From NCBI RefSeq assembly GCF_032854445.1, contig NC_088299.1:4751001-4815000 (forward strand): a DNA stretch of 64,000 nt. Reading direction: 5' to 3'. The notes beneath the pieces were generated by a model. The model had not been told where the DNA came from. It ran no database searches and worked only from the letters and a program-made list of their open reading frames with translations. Of the stretch, positions 31,795 through 44,346 are shown piece by piece. Origin of the DNA: Liolophura sinensis (Eukaryota; Mollusca; Polyplacophora; Chitonida; Chitonidae). Numbering within the stretch: the stretch's first letter is position 1; each line of letters starts with the position of its first letter. The position numbers and the translations under genes are program-made.

Positions 31795-31900
31795 AGGGTC
31801 CATATAACTCCACTTCACCCTACGACCCGATCTGAATTTGATCCCGAGGTCTTCAAGGCTGACACGCTAGATAACCATTAGGTCACCAAAGCGGTCCGAT
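31795..31900 (-). mobile_element. tRNA-derived head (unclassified SINE), minus orientation
   Basis: The complement reads GGTGACCTAATGGTTATCTA (A box), GTGTCAGCCTTGAAGACC and GGGATCAAATTCAGATC (B box), with tRNA-like spacing. The neighbouring words GTCCATATTACC recur at 31070, 31440 and 31785, so a larger unnamed repeat probably occupies 30.7-31.9 kb. Confidence 0.55.
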
Positions 31901-33240
31901 GATGATTTGTGGACGAACTGGTAACGTCTTACTCAAGAATTACAAAAGAAAAGTGTCCAGTCTGACTCGGGCAGGAGTTGCCATGCACTGCGTAGGAAAT
32001 GGTATCTCATTTGTCTGAAAAAATGAATTTCCAGGCTAAATGCAACTAACAGTAACAAAATATTACTCTTGTATAATGGAATTTAGTTGTTTCCAGTAGA
32101 ATATCACCTTGTTTTAGAAAAAAATGACATGTTTAATTTGGAAATCTTCTTTAGAGAATAGCTCTCATTTTTCAAACTGCACTTGTCATTTTTACACACC
32201 CTTAAAAAGGCTATATATGCTGAAGAATATTGGCAAAAAATCCATATTCGATATTCAAATCAAAGTTTCTGTGTATAGGCCTACCCAGAATAGCTCATTA
32301 CAAATTATTCCTTTTCAGCAAATATCAGGTCCTATACGATTTACAGGGTTAAAATGATTCTAAAGTTGGAAAAAGTTATTATTCTGCCCGCTTTGTAAAA
32401 TTTAGGAACTTTAATACGGATTTTTAGTTCTAAAATAAAAGCTAATATTCCACTGGATTTGTGCCGATCAATTTTTTGCGTAAAGTTACCGATAGACTCT
32501 TTAAAGGGGATGCTTATTTACCTATTTCACTGGTGTTTAACGTCAGAATTTCAAGAACATTTCACTTACATGCGCATACATGTATATATGATGGCCGTAT
32601 GAGTCACTGAAGTCGGAATAAGACACTGTCATTCGCGTAGACCTAACAAACCAATTTAGCCACCACCCGAGGCGATTCAGAGAGCGAGGACAGTCATGCG
32701 CCTTTCGCCTCTAATCGTGTACTTGCGCCTATAGTCATATATTCACGCCTAACCGTGCAGCAGAGACAGGGAGGTGGTGGGGGCTAAATATCAAATTATG
32801 CGATGGCTATGAAAAATGGTAATGTGAATTTTTGAAATAGATGTCAGTTTTGAAATAAACACCACTCTCCAAATAAAAATTGGTCACTTTTAAAATAAGT
32901 TTCAATTGTGAAATAAAAATTTTCCATTTTTGAAATAATACTACTGGGTAGGCCCTACTTCTTAAAACTGACCATTCTTGAAATTCAACGTTTATAAAAA
33001 AATATTTATCGCTTTAAAAAAAGTTTGTTGCAAATTTTTTCCCGGAAGTGGACTTTTTTTCAGAAACAGTCAGTTCTTATTTCAGAATTGGTTTTTGTTT
33101 CAATACTGCCATACATTTCAAAAATAGCTTCCAAAGTACTAAAAAAAATGTTTATGTCAACAAGATATTCGTGTGGTCAGTACGACCAAATATTTCAGTA
33201 AGGACAGTTGAAGCACTAAAACGCAGGAGATCGCCAGAAA
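31901..33240. other. No recognisable gene; one weak SINE A tail
   Basis: A weak reversed SINE A tail lies at 32515-32575 (TTTATTTACCTATTTCACTGG ... ATTTCACTTACATG). 32820-32990 has a loose repetition of TTTGAAATAAA-type words. No exon is recognised. Confidence 0.45.
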
Positions 33241-33295
33241 GTCAGCTGTTTTGTATACATGCGCAGTTCATCACTCCATGTAACGGGTTCCAACA

Positions 33296-33480
33296 TGGGT
33301 CGGGTCATACCAAAGACTTGGTACTTGTTGCTGTCTCTCTTTGCGCTCAGCACTGGGTGGTTAGATCAAGGAAACATGACTGGACGGCCCGGTGTCAGTA
33401 TATAATGTGAATGTGTGCGTTGTCATGTCTGGCATCTTTGGCATGATACTTCGATCAGTGGCGGCAGCACTTAGGCGGCG
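33296..33480 (+). repeat. Dispersed repeat E, copy 2
   Basis: GGAAACATGACTGGACGGCC, GGTGTCAGTATATAATGTGA, GTCATGTCTGGCATCTTTGG and GCGGCAGCAC, collinear with copy 1 in opposite orientation. Confidence 0.7.
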
Positions 33481-33924
33481 TGCATATGTGTACACACACT
33501 TCAGTCAGGTGTGAAAGTTTATCTGTTCAATATGCATCGGCATTACAAACATAATTAGGCATAACTGCATGATATTTGTGCATTTAATAATGATGCATTT
33601 ATAACCTGTAAATTAAGAGATGGTTTTATCAGTAATTAAAACTTTAATTTATTTTATGTTTTTGAAGAGCCACGGGTGTCCCTGTCAGTGGTGATGTCAA
33701 AATATATACGTGGGTGTATCTTGTGGTGTGAAAGGAAAATGAAACATTTCTCTTCACGAATCATCTTTGAACAATTTAATGCACTGACTCAGTGGTAAGT
33801 TAGCGTACATGCACACTGCGAGTTTCAGCTCCAATGTTTACCATCACATCAAAAGCCATACATGTATAGGTACATGTAAGTATTTCTTCCACGTTATTGG
33901 AGATAATTCCAGCCTACATTAAAA

Positions 33925-34035
33925 AAGGTCACATCAACCTGCGGATGGTCATGCATGCGCCCCCCCCACCTCCCAACACACACACACACACTCCTCAGGC
34001 CGTCGTACAAGTGAAACATTTTCGAGTAACTCCAG
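33925..34035 (+). mobile_element. Degenerate SINE A fragment
   Basis: AACCTGCGGATGGTCATGC and GCCGTCGTACAAGTGAAACA flank a C-rich and (CA)n segment. Confidence 0.5.
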
Positions 34036-34055
34036 CGTTACCAGGGTCCACGCCA

Positions 34056-34915
34056 CTAGTCTTTTACCACTTCTGGTAGCCTGGTGTCTATACAGTTCAT
34101 GATAATGCGGAAAAGATCGATAAAAATGGAAAGGAATGTACTGGATTTGAACCCTAGACTGCCAGGCACCATTGACAATTGGCTAAGTATTAGGCATTTG
34201 GGGGCTTTGATCTTCAGCTGCTGGCCGAGGACAAAAGACAGAAAAAATACGTTGTTGCAGAAGTGATGCACGTTCCCACAGTGAACTGCAATGGTGTTGT
34301 GCCAACGCATGTTTTTGGGTTAACAGTGTAGTATGACGTCATTGTACACGGCACTGTATACGTCATTCTATGAAGTACAACGTGTAGCGGAAAAAGCCTT
34401 ATCTAGGACTGGACGGTAGATGTAAGAATACATGTTTTGGAAACCAATATATACTGCTGCGTTTAGTTACTCTTCTACAAGCTGCTATAAATGGTTTCAT
34501 GCAGTGTAGCACGAAGCTCTTGTGTTATTTACATCGGACGGTTTTGTCAATTTTTTTTATGTTTTTTCGGGCCATAACATGAAAACAACACAAAGTACAA
34601 AAATAATTCTTACAGATTTGTAATCGTGACATCAAGCGGCACCAAACACTGTGTTTGTTTGATGATTTTAAGCAGTTTTAAAAACTGATCTATTTTTGTG
34701 TTCACTGGTCAGTTTTGGTCTAAACTAAAGGCTTTTTACAATCTGGGTAGGGCTATCCACCTAAAAACTGTAAACGGAAAGTTTATCTCGATAGTTTTAG
34801 CCGTTTTTGAGAAGAAGATTTTTTTAGCTTATCAATAAAATTCGAAAATTTAAAAATTTGCTGCTAAATCCCGTGACTGGCAAAACAGCACAAAACGTCA
34901 AAAGTTGCTTCATAT
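34056..34915 (+). repeat. Dispersed repeat F, copy 1
   Basis: Two blocks (34056-34270 and 34490-34915) match 55018-55665 in inverse orientation. Matching words include CTAGACTGCCAGGCACCATT, GACAATTGGC, GGACAAAAGACAGAAAA, TTACAGATTTGTAATCGTGA and ACAATCTGGGTAGGGC. The middle ~210 bp (34271-34480) has no counterpart in the other copy. No reading frame supports a protein. Confidence 0.8.
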
Positions 34916-35834
34916 GTTCCTTAGTAAGACTCCCAAGTTTGTTTTTTCTACATTTACCAGTTTTCGACATGCTGCAATTTTACGAGTCGACTAAGAATAA
35001 TAATAATCCGAACAATTTCAAAAGCTGTCCCGCTGGGATATTAGCGTGGACCCCTAATAAATACATTACATACATCAACATGTAATGGGCAGAAATACGC
35101 AATATATATGATACATAATGATAACAAGGCTATATCTATATACTACACGATAGGGGCCAATACATTTTGCATCCAAGAAGGTATGGGCACACGTGTTTTA
35201 TTTATATAATGCGCAGGCTATATAGACACACATTTTATTGAAGCCATTTATAACCAAATATATCACATGTACATCCCAATGGCATCATTTGTGCGATGTG
35301 GGCCTACAATGGAAATATACCGCACGGTAACGTGTAGGCCTTTAGAGTGCAGGCCTACAAACTTATTGTGTTTGAATGGTTTCCGATACATGGTCTCTCA
35401 ATTGTTCATTCTAAAGGTTGTCACCTTTATTATACATAGGGAAAAGCTAACACAGACATGCAATAGTGGCTTACAGGAAATAGGCTTAAAGGCAGCGAAC
35501 GTGTAACAGAAAATCGAACACTTGCAGTCGGGCAACATGCGTGAGTTACATGCTTACATGGAACTGTACAGGCCAATAGGCTTAATTTAATATACCGCTA
35601 CTTGCATAGGTATAGATGGAACCTACAACGTTTATGCTTCCTTAGGCAGTGGCAAAAAGGATAGAGGGTCTTTCTTCCGGTATAAAAGAGTGGGTGATAA
35701 TTTCTACTGGAAGGGGACAGATGTTTACGATGTTCAATTAGAAACCACTGATTCGCATAGATCTGACACTGGCATAGATGCTGAGCGGAACTCTTTATCG
35801 CCTGGAGGCTAGTTTCGCTTTCGCCATTCAAAAT

Positions 35835-35942
35835 ATGGCGTCTTCTTCATCTCCGCCTGCTTCTGCTAAGGATGAAGACGAAAAAACACATCTAAACAGC
35901 GTCTCTCACCCTGTCACATGTAACAACATACCCAAAGTTAAG
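35835..35942 (+). CDS. Probable first coding exon of an unidentified gene (36 aa)
   Basis: The ATG at 35835 (AAATATGGCG) opens a polar N-terminus, MASSSSPPASAKDEDEKTHL, running to PKVK at 35942. A good donor (AAG/GTAGGTGA) follows in phase 0. The composition (S, P, D, E, K) suits a disordered N-terminal tail. An in-frame ATG at 35778 would add 19 residues; I prefer the second because of its context. I do not recognise the protein and found no second exon in the remaining 28 kb, so intron 1 may extend beyond the window. Reading through the donor gives a stop 15 codons later. Confidence 0.5.
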
Positions 35943-36812
35943 GTAGGTGAACGCATTAAGTTTTTTCTCACTACTACTCCTGTGTAGGATTCTCGCATTT
36001 GTCACATACCACGATTCATTACGCAATGAAACAGCGATGCTCTCCACACGGTCGTATGTGTATGCAAGCCTGTTGTTTTTTAGGCATGTCAGCTGATTTC
36101 TGCGGAATGTTGTTTTCGCTCATCTAGTGTCTGTTTACACGATGACCTATTTGAACGCGCGTGTTAGAAGTAGACGGAAAACATAAAGAAAGGAATGACA
36201 GTCATTTACATATACCAGCATGTCTGAACTGTGATATCCCGCCGAAGTCGCGATTCAAAACTTTTGTGACAATAATTAATAGGATTCTCGTGATGCCACG
36301 CGCTATAAACACGTCTCAATTGTAAAGATCTAACAGGCAATATGTAGGTCAGGCTCTGCCTAAAGAGTAAAGTAAAACAACAACTAGGTAGGTAACTAGT
36401 GCCTAGTAAGCAAGGTAATGTAAGCCTACAGGTACATGTAATACCTCTCGTTACTCAGACTGGCTTAGCAGTAAAAGTTTATACAATAGCTGAATAGGCC
36501 TCGGTGCAAACAAAAAAGGGCCAAGACTGGGTTGATATCTTTGGCATAATCGCAAGCCAAGTGGTGTGTAAGTTAGGTCAAATTAAGTTCACATGTGCGA
36601 TAGCGATTTAATTTCTGCCAAAGTAGTCTGGCTAGATGTGGTTTCTTATTAATGTAGAAAATGCTACTTGTTTGTGAATTTGATAAAGACTGTGATTATC
36701 TTCATGATTCAATCTGATATTTATTTTCAATTTTAAACCATTAAGTGTTAGTTTTGAGCTGTGAGTGTTGGTGTATTATTTTATGGCATGTATAACACAC
36801 ATAAACAAAATA

Positions 36813-36846
<34 letters not shown>

Positions 36847-39390
36847 GCACATTATGACTATGTATCTACAGCCTAATGTGGGAAAACAGTGTTTTGTACC
36901 CATCAGCACCTTATTCATTGTACTTTGGTTCTTGTACTTTAAGTGTTTGTGTTGTGAAGTTTCACTGACAGGATCAGAACTGAATGAAACAAGGAAAATC
37001 TCATTAAATCAACCAGTCATCCCCATGTAGCTATGTAAATGATCTTTCCTCCATCCCTCCACCTCCCCCCCACCCCCCGAAAAAAATGGCCCCTCTGATA
37101 TTGTCCGTCTAAATGTTGGTAATCTTTTTTCAGCAAAAGTCGTGTCGAGGGGACTGAATATATTTGGGGTTAGTAACAGTTGTGTTTTCTTAATTAATTG
37201 TGCATGTCTGTATGACTTCTTGGTGCCGGAAACAATACTATAGCTTTTAGGTGGTGGTGGTGGTGGTAGTGGTACTGCTATACTCAACTAAAAACAAACC
37301 CCTTTTTATAGATGTACATGTATATGTACTTTGTATGCATGTGAAAGAAATTGTTTTTGTTTCTAATTGGGGCATAGGTTTGTGCCAATAGGCTTTCAGT
37401 TACATGTAGTACCCAGGGCCCACTTTCACAAAAGTTTATGAGTCATACATGTATTTCTCTCCACTTTTTTCGTAAAACATGTTGTCTAGGTTATAGTTGT
37501 GGAAAATTGATTTAGGAAGCTTTGTGAAAGTAGGCCCAGGAAATGTATAAGCTTATTAAAATATATGTATGTATGTGGAGTGTTTCATGTGACTGTGTGA
37601 CTTGCTTATTTTGCAGGACAAATGTAGTAAATACGTCTGTTATTTTGTGATCTGGGGAACCAGGGTTCAATCCAGAATAAGGTCATGCATATACCAGAAA
37701 ACTTAGAAGAACAGACTACCTTTAATTAAAGTATGCATCTTCAGAAAGGTCATTTTGTACTTATTCCAAATATGGTTTTTGTAATTTTTTTCTTACATCT
37801 TTTTTTTTTGTCACAGTGAATAAAATGTAAATAAAGACTGAGGTTTTATGGTGAACTTTTAGGACAATATTGAATAACCTGGGGTCAGAGATTCTTTTTA
37901 GCTTCTATACATGCAATGCTACATAACACATCTATCTCCTTTAATGTGGAAATGTAACAGGAATCTGTGTAGTAGCTAAAAGAATCACTGACATATCACT
38001 GTGCTTTATTCTGTTCAGTATGGCCAAAACAGTGCACCACAGAAATTCAGTGATATTTGCATTTTATTCAGAGTAAAAAAAGACAAAATATAGATGGTCT
38101 CCTTAAAAATTGGCACTCGATACTTTACTGGCATGGCAAATCATATGATATTTGGAGATGGCCATGAGCAAAGTTCTGGTTCACCTTTTGTCAGTATTCT
38201 TTGGCTGAATGGGGTGTCATGTTAGGTGTCTTCAGTATAGTGTTCCAGTGAGGCAGCACTGACTATGAATACTCTAAATAATGTTCAGTTCAAATCAAAC
38301 AAACAAAATTAGCCAACATATTTTCTCTTTAGAAGCTTTGTGTTTTTTTTTTTTTAAAGCTTTGGAAAAACTCTTTGTGATAACTTTTTTAGATTTTCTG
38401 AACAAATGATAATATGACCACAAAATTAAATCATACAGAAGAAAAAGGAATTACAAGATTAAATATATATGACCTGTGATTAGGTGCTTTGGTTTTGCTC
38501 TTGTAAAGGTTGTTACATACGTATTACGTATGCCTTGTCCTGGCTTTGCCTGGCGAAGTATCTGCGTGTGAAGAGTACTAAATATTCTATACTGTTTATC
38601 ATTGTCTGTATTCATTCGGATATATGTATATTGATTTGTCTGATGCCAAAGCAGGTTTCCTTCAGGCCGGCTATTCATTATTGGTGGAAAGTTCCGTTGT
38701 TGTGAGAAGTGTAGACATTTGCATGTCTCACTGTTGACAATATTATGAGCTGGAATCTGGATTAATTAGCTCATTTGAAGACGCTTGCCATGTCTGGGCA
38801 GGGCTTTACTTAGGACGGAAATTTGAAAATCCGATTCTCACCATGACTCCCTTAACCAAAGCTGAAGTGTGTAGCTGAAAGCTTTTGTCTAAGGATGGTC
38901 TATATTTTGCTAATGGGGCCTGTGTGAGGATCACTGATCCCCCAACATCTTACCCAATATTAAAAGTTCACAGCTGATTTCTTGGTTACAAACCTCTAGT
39001 ACATGTACCTGAACTTCTTCAAAAAAAAATGTCATCAGTAACCAGTAATCTTTGAACAAAGATAATAATACACTGTATGTATCAGATCTACCTACTGTGT
39101 TAAAGCTTTATTGGGGTAGAGCTTTTTTCTATCATGAAGGGCCTTCTCAAATTGAGGAAGGGCTAATTGATTTCCAAATCAACTGGCCCTGGTGGACTTG
39201 TGATGTGTGGGTCTTATTTTCACCTCTGTATAGTAATATTTATGTCACCCAGAATCCCCAAAACTGTTTGATTTTATATACCACATATGTAGACTTGGAG
39301 TAACTGCATACTTTGTGGTACTAGTTTTGACCTAGATTCTGGTGGATTCCCGCAAAGCAAATTTACGGGAATCCATTTAAATCTGGTAAA
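35943..39390. other. Intron-like sequence with small repeats
   Basis: AT-rich sequence with frequent TACATGTA words. (CA)n/(TA)n microsatellite at 36814-36846. MITE at 37412-37540. Partial repeat E (ATGGGGTGTCATGTTAGGTG ... GTGAGGCAGCACTG) at 38205-38270. Near 37655-37680, GGAACCAGGGTTCAATCCAG resembles a B box. No exon is convincing. Confidence 0.5.
37412..37540. mobile_element. Small MITE with GGCCCACTTTCACAAA termini
   Basis: CCAGGGCCCACTTTCACAAA on the left is mirrored by TTTGTGAAAGTAGGCCCAGG on the right, giving a ~130-bp non-coding element. No clear target duplication. Confidence 0.75.
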
Positions 39391-39400
39391 GAATTACAAG

Positions 39401-39761
39401 TGGATGAGTGAGTGAGTGAGTGCTTGGGGTTTAATGTCGTATTTTTCAGTCATATGACGATGAAGGAATCCATACAGTGCATGTAATGTGCCTCCTTCTC
39501 GCAGGACGGATTTCCACCGCTCTTTTATCTAATGCTGCTTCACTGAGACGCCTTACTGAAGGCAAGTAAGCTGCCCCGCCCGAGCCATTATACTGACACG
39601 GGTCAACCAGTCATTGCACTATCCCCTTCATGCTGAACGCCAAACGAGGAAGTTACAACTTCCTCTTTTAAGGTCTTAGGTGTGACTCGACCCAGGATTG
39701 ATACTGGATGTGCCGCTCCCGAAGCGGATGATCCACCAACTGTGCTATCGGGGTGGTTAAT
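39401..39761 (-). mobile_element. SINE B, full-length, minus orientation
   Basis: Starts GTGAGTGAGTGAGTGCTTGGG, contains CAGTCATATGACGATGAAGG and GGTCAACCAGTCATTGCAC, and ends at the reversed head (ATCCACCAACTGTGCTATCG). GAATTAC flanks it (39391-39397 and 39762-39768). Confidence 0.88.
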
Positions 39762-39844
39762 GAATTACGAAAATAAAGGCCTGCTGAGTGGTTCAGGTCC
39801 TTATTTTTCAATTGCTAGGACACGCGAGGTGCGGGTGCACCTTA

Positions 39845-41780
39845 ATCAGACAGGGTGAGTTAGTCACATCGTGAGCTAATCAGACAGAGTGTGTTAATCA
39901 GACAGAGTAAGTTAATCGGACTGAGTGAGCTTATCAGACAGGGTGAGTTAAACGTCAGACAGAAAACGCAATTTAATCAGGCACGGTGAATTAATTACAT
40001 AGAGTGAGTTAATCAGACATGGTGAGTTAATCAGACAGGGTGAGCTTATCAAACAGGGTGAACTAATTACATAAAGTAAGTTAATCAGACATGGTGAGTT
40101 AATCAGACTGTGTGAGCTAAACAGTTAGAGTGAGATAATGAGGTAGAGTGAGCTAATCAGACAGGTTGAGACAATCAGAGAGGTTGAGAAAATCAGATAG
40201 GTTAAGACAAACAGAAAGGTTGAAACTGTCAGTCATTATGAAACAGACATCAGACAGGGTGAGCTAATCAGACGGAGTGAGTTAATCAGACAGGGTAAGC
40301 TTATCAGATAAGGTGAGTTAATCAGACAGGGTGAACTAATCAGGCTGGGTGAGCTAATCAAACAGAGTAAGTTAATGAGACATGGTGAGCTAATCTGACA
40401 GGGTGAGCTTAATCAGACAGGGTGAGCTGATCAGACAATGAGTTAATCAGACAGGGTGAGCTGATCAGACAATGAGTTAATCAGACAGGGTGAGATATTC
40501 AGACAGACTGAGTTAATCAGACAGTGTGAGCTAATCAGACAGAGTGAGCTAATCAGACATGATGAGTTAGTCAAACAGGGTGAGCCAATCAGACTGGGTG
40601 AGCTAATCATGCAGTGTAAGGTAATGAGACATGGTGAGTTAATTGGACAGAGTGAGTTAATCATACAGAGTGAGTTAATCAGACAGGGTGAGCTAATCAG
40701 ACAGAGTGAGCTAATCAGATGGTGAGTTAATGAGATATGGTGAGTTATTCAGACTGGGTGAGGTAATCATGCAGTGTAAGGTAATGAGACATGGTGAGTT
40801 AATTGGACAGAGTGAGTTAATCATACAGAGTGAGTTAATCAGACAGGGTGAGTTATTCAGACTGAGTGAGCTAATCAGGCCGGGTGAGCTAATCAAAAAA
40901 GAGTGAGATAATCTTGAGTTAATCAGAGGATGAGGATGTGAGGCAGGAAGCCAGTGAGCTAATCAAAACAGGTGAACTAATCAGACTTGGTTAGCTAATC
41001 AAACAGTTGGAGTTAAGCGGACAGGGCGAGTTAATCAGAAAGAATGAGCCAATCAGACATGAACTAATCAGACAGTGTGAGTTAGTCGAACAGGATGAGG
41101 CAATTAAACAGGGCAAAAGAAATTAATCAAACAGGCTGAACTAATCAGGTAGAGTGAGCTAATCAGACAGATTGAGACAAATAGAGAGGTTGAGACAATC
41201 AATCATTATGGAACAGTCAGGCTAGAGTAAGTCAGTAAAACATAGACAGTCAAACAGGGTATTAGAGACTGTCTGAGACAGTCAAACAGGGTTTTAGAGA
41301 TTGTCTGGAAGTGAGGGTCTGAAAAAGGGACTTTGTGACAGACAGAGCAAGACAGCTACATGTCGTGTGGGTAAGAGACAGGCTGGGACTAGCAGAGGGG
41401 CTATAATTCAGCATCAGACATAACGAGAAAGGCAGCAAGATGAGACAAATCAGTCAAATATGATAATAATCAAACAGAATAAGCACATCAGACAGGATAA
41501 ATCAGTGACCATCAGAAAACATGAGACGGTCAGATATGGTGAAACAATCAAGTACAGGATGACACCATGAATGAATAAAGACAGTGAGTCAAATAGACGG
41601 AGACAGACAATCACTCAGTCAGACAATCAGACGGAGACATATAATCAGACGGAGACAGACAATCAGACTCAGGCAGATATGGAGAAACAGTCAAGTACAG
41701 ATTGAGACAATGAATGAATGAGGACAGTGAGTCAAACAGACGGAGACAGACAATCAGACTCAGTCAGACGGTTACTCAGA
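39845..41780. repeat. ~20-bp minisatellite (TTAATCAGACAGGGTGAGC type)
   Basis: About 60-70 imperfect units of GAGTTAATCAGACAGGGTGA, with frequent one-base changes, to roughly 41,250. After that it degrades into GACAGACAATCAGAC-type units up to 41,780. A ~100-bp block around 40590-40690 is repeated near 40760-40850 (GGTGAGTTAATTGGACAGAG marker at 40633 and 40794). Minus-strand open frames (ISSPCLINSLC-like) are translations of the repeat. Confidence 0.88.
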
Positions 41781-41788
41781 CAAAGGGA

Positions 41789-42032
41789 TTCTTGAGTACC
41801 ATAAATGACCATAAATTTGGTCCATGACTAACCTGCGCATTTTTCCTCATTCTGAGATGTCTATTGATTTTAGACAGGTGCTTTGAGGTTTGCTTAGACC
41901 ATGGGATGATATTCTGCTTGGAAAATTGTAGGTTTCAGTACCAAAAATAATATATTGTGACATTTATTTTCATCTAAAAATGCACTTTTGTGGGCAAAAT
42001 TTTAGGTCATTTAGGGTAGTTGAGGGTACCAG
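41789..42032. mobile_element. MITE with TTGAGTACCATAAATGACC termini
   Basis: The left end TTGAGTACCATAAATGACCA is mirrored by TTTAGGTCATTTAGGGTAGT near 42005 followed by GAGGGTACC. Single ends of the same family occur near 48275 (ATTTTAGGTCATTTAGAGC) and 63353 (TTGAGTACTGTAAATGACC). Confidence 0.65.
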
Positions 42033-42482
42033 GCTTAAGTAGGGAGATTAAGGGAGTCTATATAATGTTGGTGTGGACAGCCAGATGGTCAGAAGGGTAT
42101 TCCATACCATTAAATTGATTTAAACAATCAAGCACAGTGAGATGGTCAGACATCCTGAGATGAGATATTCGGACGGATAGTTTGAGGTGTTTGAACAGGG
42201 TGAGACAGTCAGATTTGAGAAGATAGTATTAAGACAATTAGTTAAATAGAGACATTCTTATAGAGTGAGACAGTTGGACAGAGAAATACAGTTAGAGAAA
42301 GTTCTAGGGCACACAAGGTGTTGCTTCAAAACCAGCCTTGGAAAGGGAGTTTGACAATGCCCCTGGGGCTCTTTGTCCAATCTAACATTCATTGAAGAGA
42401 CACACATACATGTATTGTGCAAATAGCCAGCAGCCACTTGTATATCACTTGTGAGATGCATGCAGTTCATCTGTTACTTTCC

Positions 42483-42615
42483 AAAGGCCGGTGTTTTTAC
42501 CCTGGGGCACTCTGGTTTCCTCCACCCATAAAACTGACTGCATAAGAAGAAGTAAAAAAAAAAATGCATGAGTATATGCAGTATTAAAACAACAATCAAA
42601 TAAGGAACTAAATAA
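42483..42615 (+). mobile_element. Degenerate SINE A
   Basis: CTCTGGTTTCCTCCACCCAT, a GAGTATATGCAGTATTAAAA-type tail region and CAATCAAATAAGGAACTAAAT keep the SINE A order. Confidence 0.55.
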
Positions 42616-43990
42616 AAACTGATTTCTTTTAAATACATTGTAGATAGGTCAGTGAATAAAAACACATTTGTGAACTTGGGGTTAATAAAAACATGAAGTA
42701 TATTTCAGCTTTAACTGTGTTTCTGTTGTGTGCACCAGTAACTCTGTGCTTATAGAATCCATACTGTGTAACATTTCCATCACAATCAATCCAAAGGGGC
42801 GTAGGCCATGTTGGAACACCATGGTAGCGCTCCCTGCATGTACAGTGTATATTACATCAGCTGTGGATTGGCCTGAACCTCCGAGTCAGGCACTCCTGGG
42901 AGTCTAGGGCTAGAAGATGACAACCACTAATTACACGTTCTGGGACTTGTGGGAAATAATCGATGAACATGCATTTTTACCCTCGGGGCTGCTGTGCCAT
43001 TTTAGAATTGTTGTTAGATATTAATTGCATTATAAGCCTTTTGCAGTTGTATAATGTATGAATACATGCAAATGTGCATGTACCGCTATGTCCAATGGGG
43101 ATTATGATGCATGCAGGGAATTTATGAGATGATGGGAAAATTGAGCAATTATGTAATAGATGGTATAAATGTACTCTTGTGCAGTATGGATATATATATA
43201 TATATACATGTACAGGTTAAGGCTGATTCATTGCCTGATTTGCTTTTACTGAAGTGGAAATGTGTGAATTGTCAATTTTGTGTTAAAATGTGCAAATCAT
43301 ATGAAATAGCTTAAGTTGTCCCATTTTGATTGGTCTACATGCACTTAGCGTGCCAATACGAAAACTTGCACCCGGTGAGCACGGTTTTACCTGTCAGATG
43401 TGTATGGTGATATTATTCAGTGGATCATCACAAACCCTGATCTTCATGTCACATGTATGACTGGTGGTGGGGCATGGTGGTGGGGGTGGGGGCTCGGCCG
43501 TCAGACCAGGATGGTCCATTGTTGTGTTGTCCAGTCATTTCTGTTATTTTGGTTTACTAAATATGTCACTGAACAGCAAAAATGTACAAAGCCTGGTGTA
43601 GTCAACAACGTTTTCATTCATTGTCCATATAACATAGGAAGTGACCAGGACTAACAAGTTCTTAATGGTCAACTCGCCAATCCAAATTTTAACTGGCCTC
43701 TCCAGCAGAGAGCAGTACTTATATACAATATATCCATCACCAGGGGTTTAGCCACCTGACTGCGATGTTGAACACAATTCAGTTATATTGCAAGCCTGAA
43801 CAAGTACAGTAGAGACTGAGTTAATCCTCTTAATCTAATAAACAATATCATTCTCAGACCATGTGACGGTAGTGCCTATATTTGGTCCTTTCAGTATGTG
43901 GATTAAATTGAATCGTAAATATAAATCTGATTTTTAAAACTGATTTCATAATAATTAGTTCAAATGTATAGTAGTTTTGTAACTGGTCAT
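42616..43990. other. No recognisable gene; one G-rich tract
   Basis: GGTGGTGGGGCATGGTGGTG plus following G runs (43462-43493) could form a G-quadruplex. A short (TA)n lies at 43191-43206. No exon is recognised. Confidence 0.45.
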
Positions 43991-43996
43991 ACATGT

Positions 43997-44247
43997 ATGA
44001 CATCCGTGGCTGAGATGATTAGCGTACCAGGGTGGCACTATGGTCCAGACGCCTTTCATCAATGCGGTCATGCTGGCTCCCTCTCTGGCCTTATGTTGCA
44101 AGGTCTGTTGGCAGCCTACAGATGGTCATGGGTTTCCAGCGGCCTCTGTCTGGTTTTCTCCCAGTTTAATGCCAGTGGCGGTCATATAAGTGAAGTATTG
44201 TCGAGTATGGCGAGTATGGCGTAAACCATCAGTCAGATAAATAAATT
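43997..44247 (+). mobile_element. SINE A, near full-length
   Basis: Head ATCCGTGGCTGAGATGATTAG, CAATGCGGTCATGCTGGC, ACAGATGGTCATGGGTTTCC and the tail AGTCAGATAAATAAAT. The B box is disrupted. A nine-base duplication (GAGTATGGC) near the end is private to this copy. Confidence 0.8.
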
Positions 44248-44346
44248 GGCTCGCAACACTGGATGTGAGCAGCAGTGGAGAGCATTTCATATCTGAGTTA
44301 TTAAGATGGCTGCATGTCTTTGAATAGCTAGAACACTTAGTGTACT

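Noticed and set aside
40443-40896. Repetitive minus-strand frames rich in ISSPCLINS
   Set aside because: Translation of the ~20-bp array.
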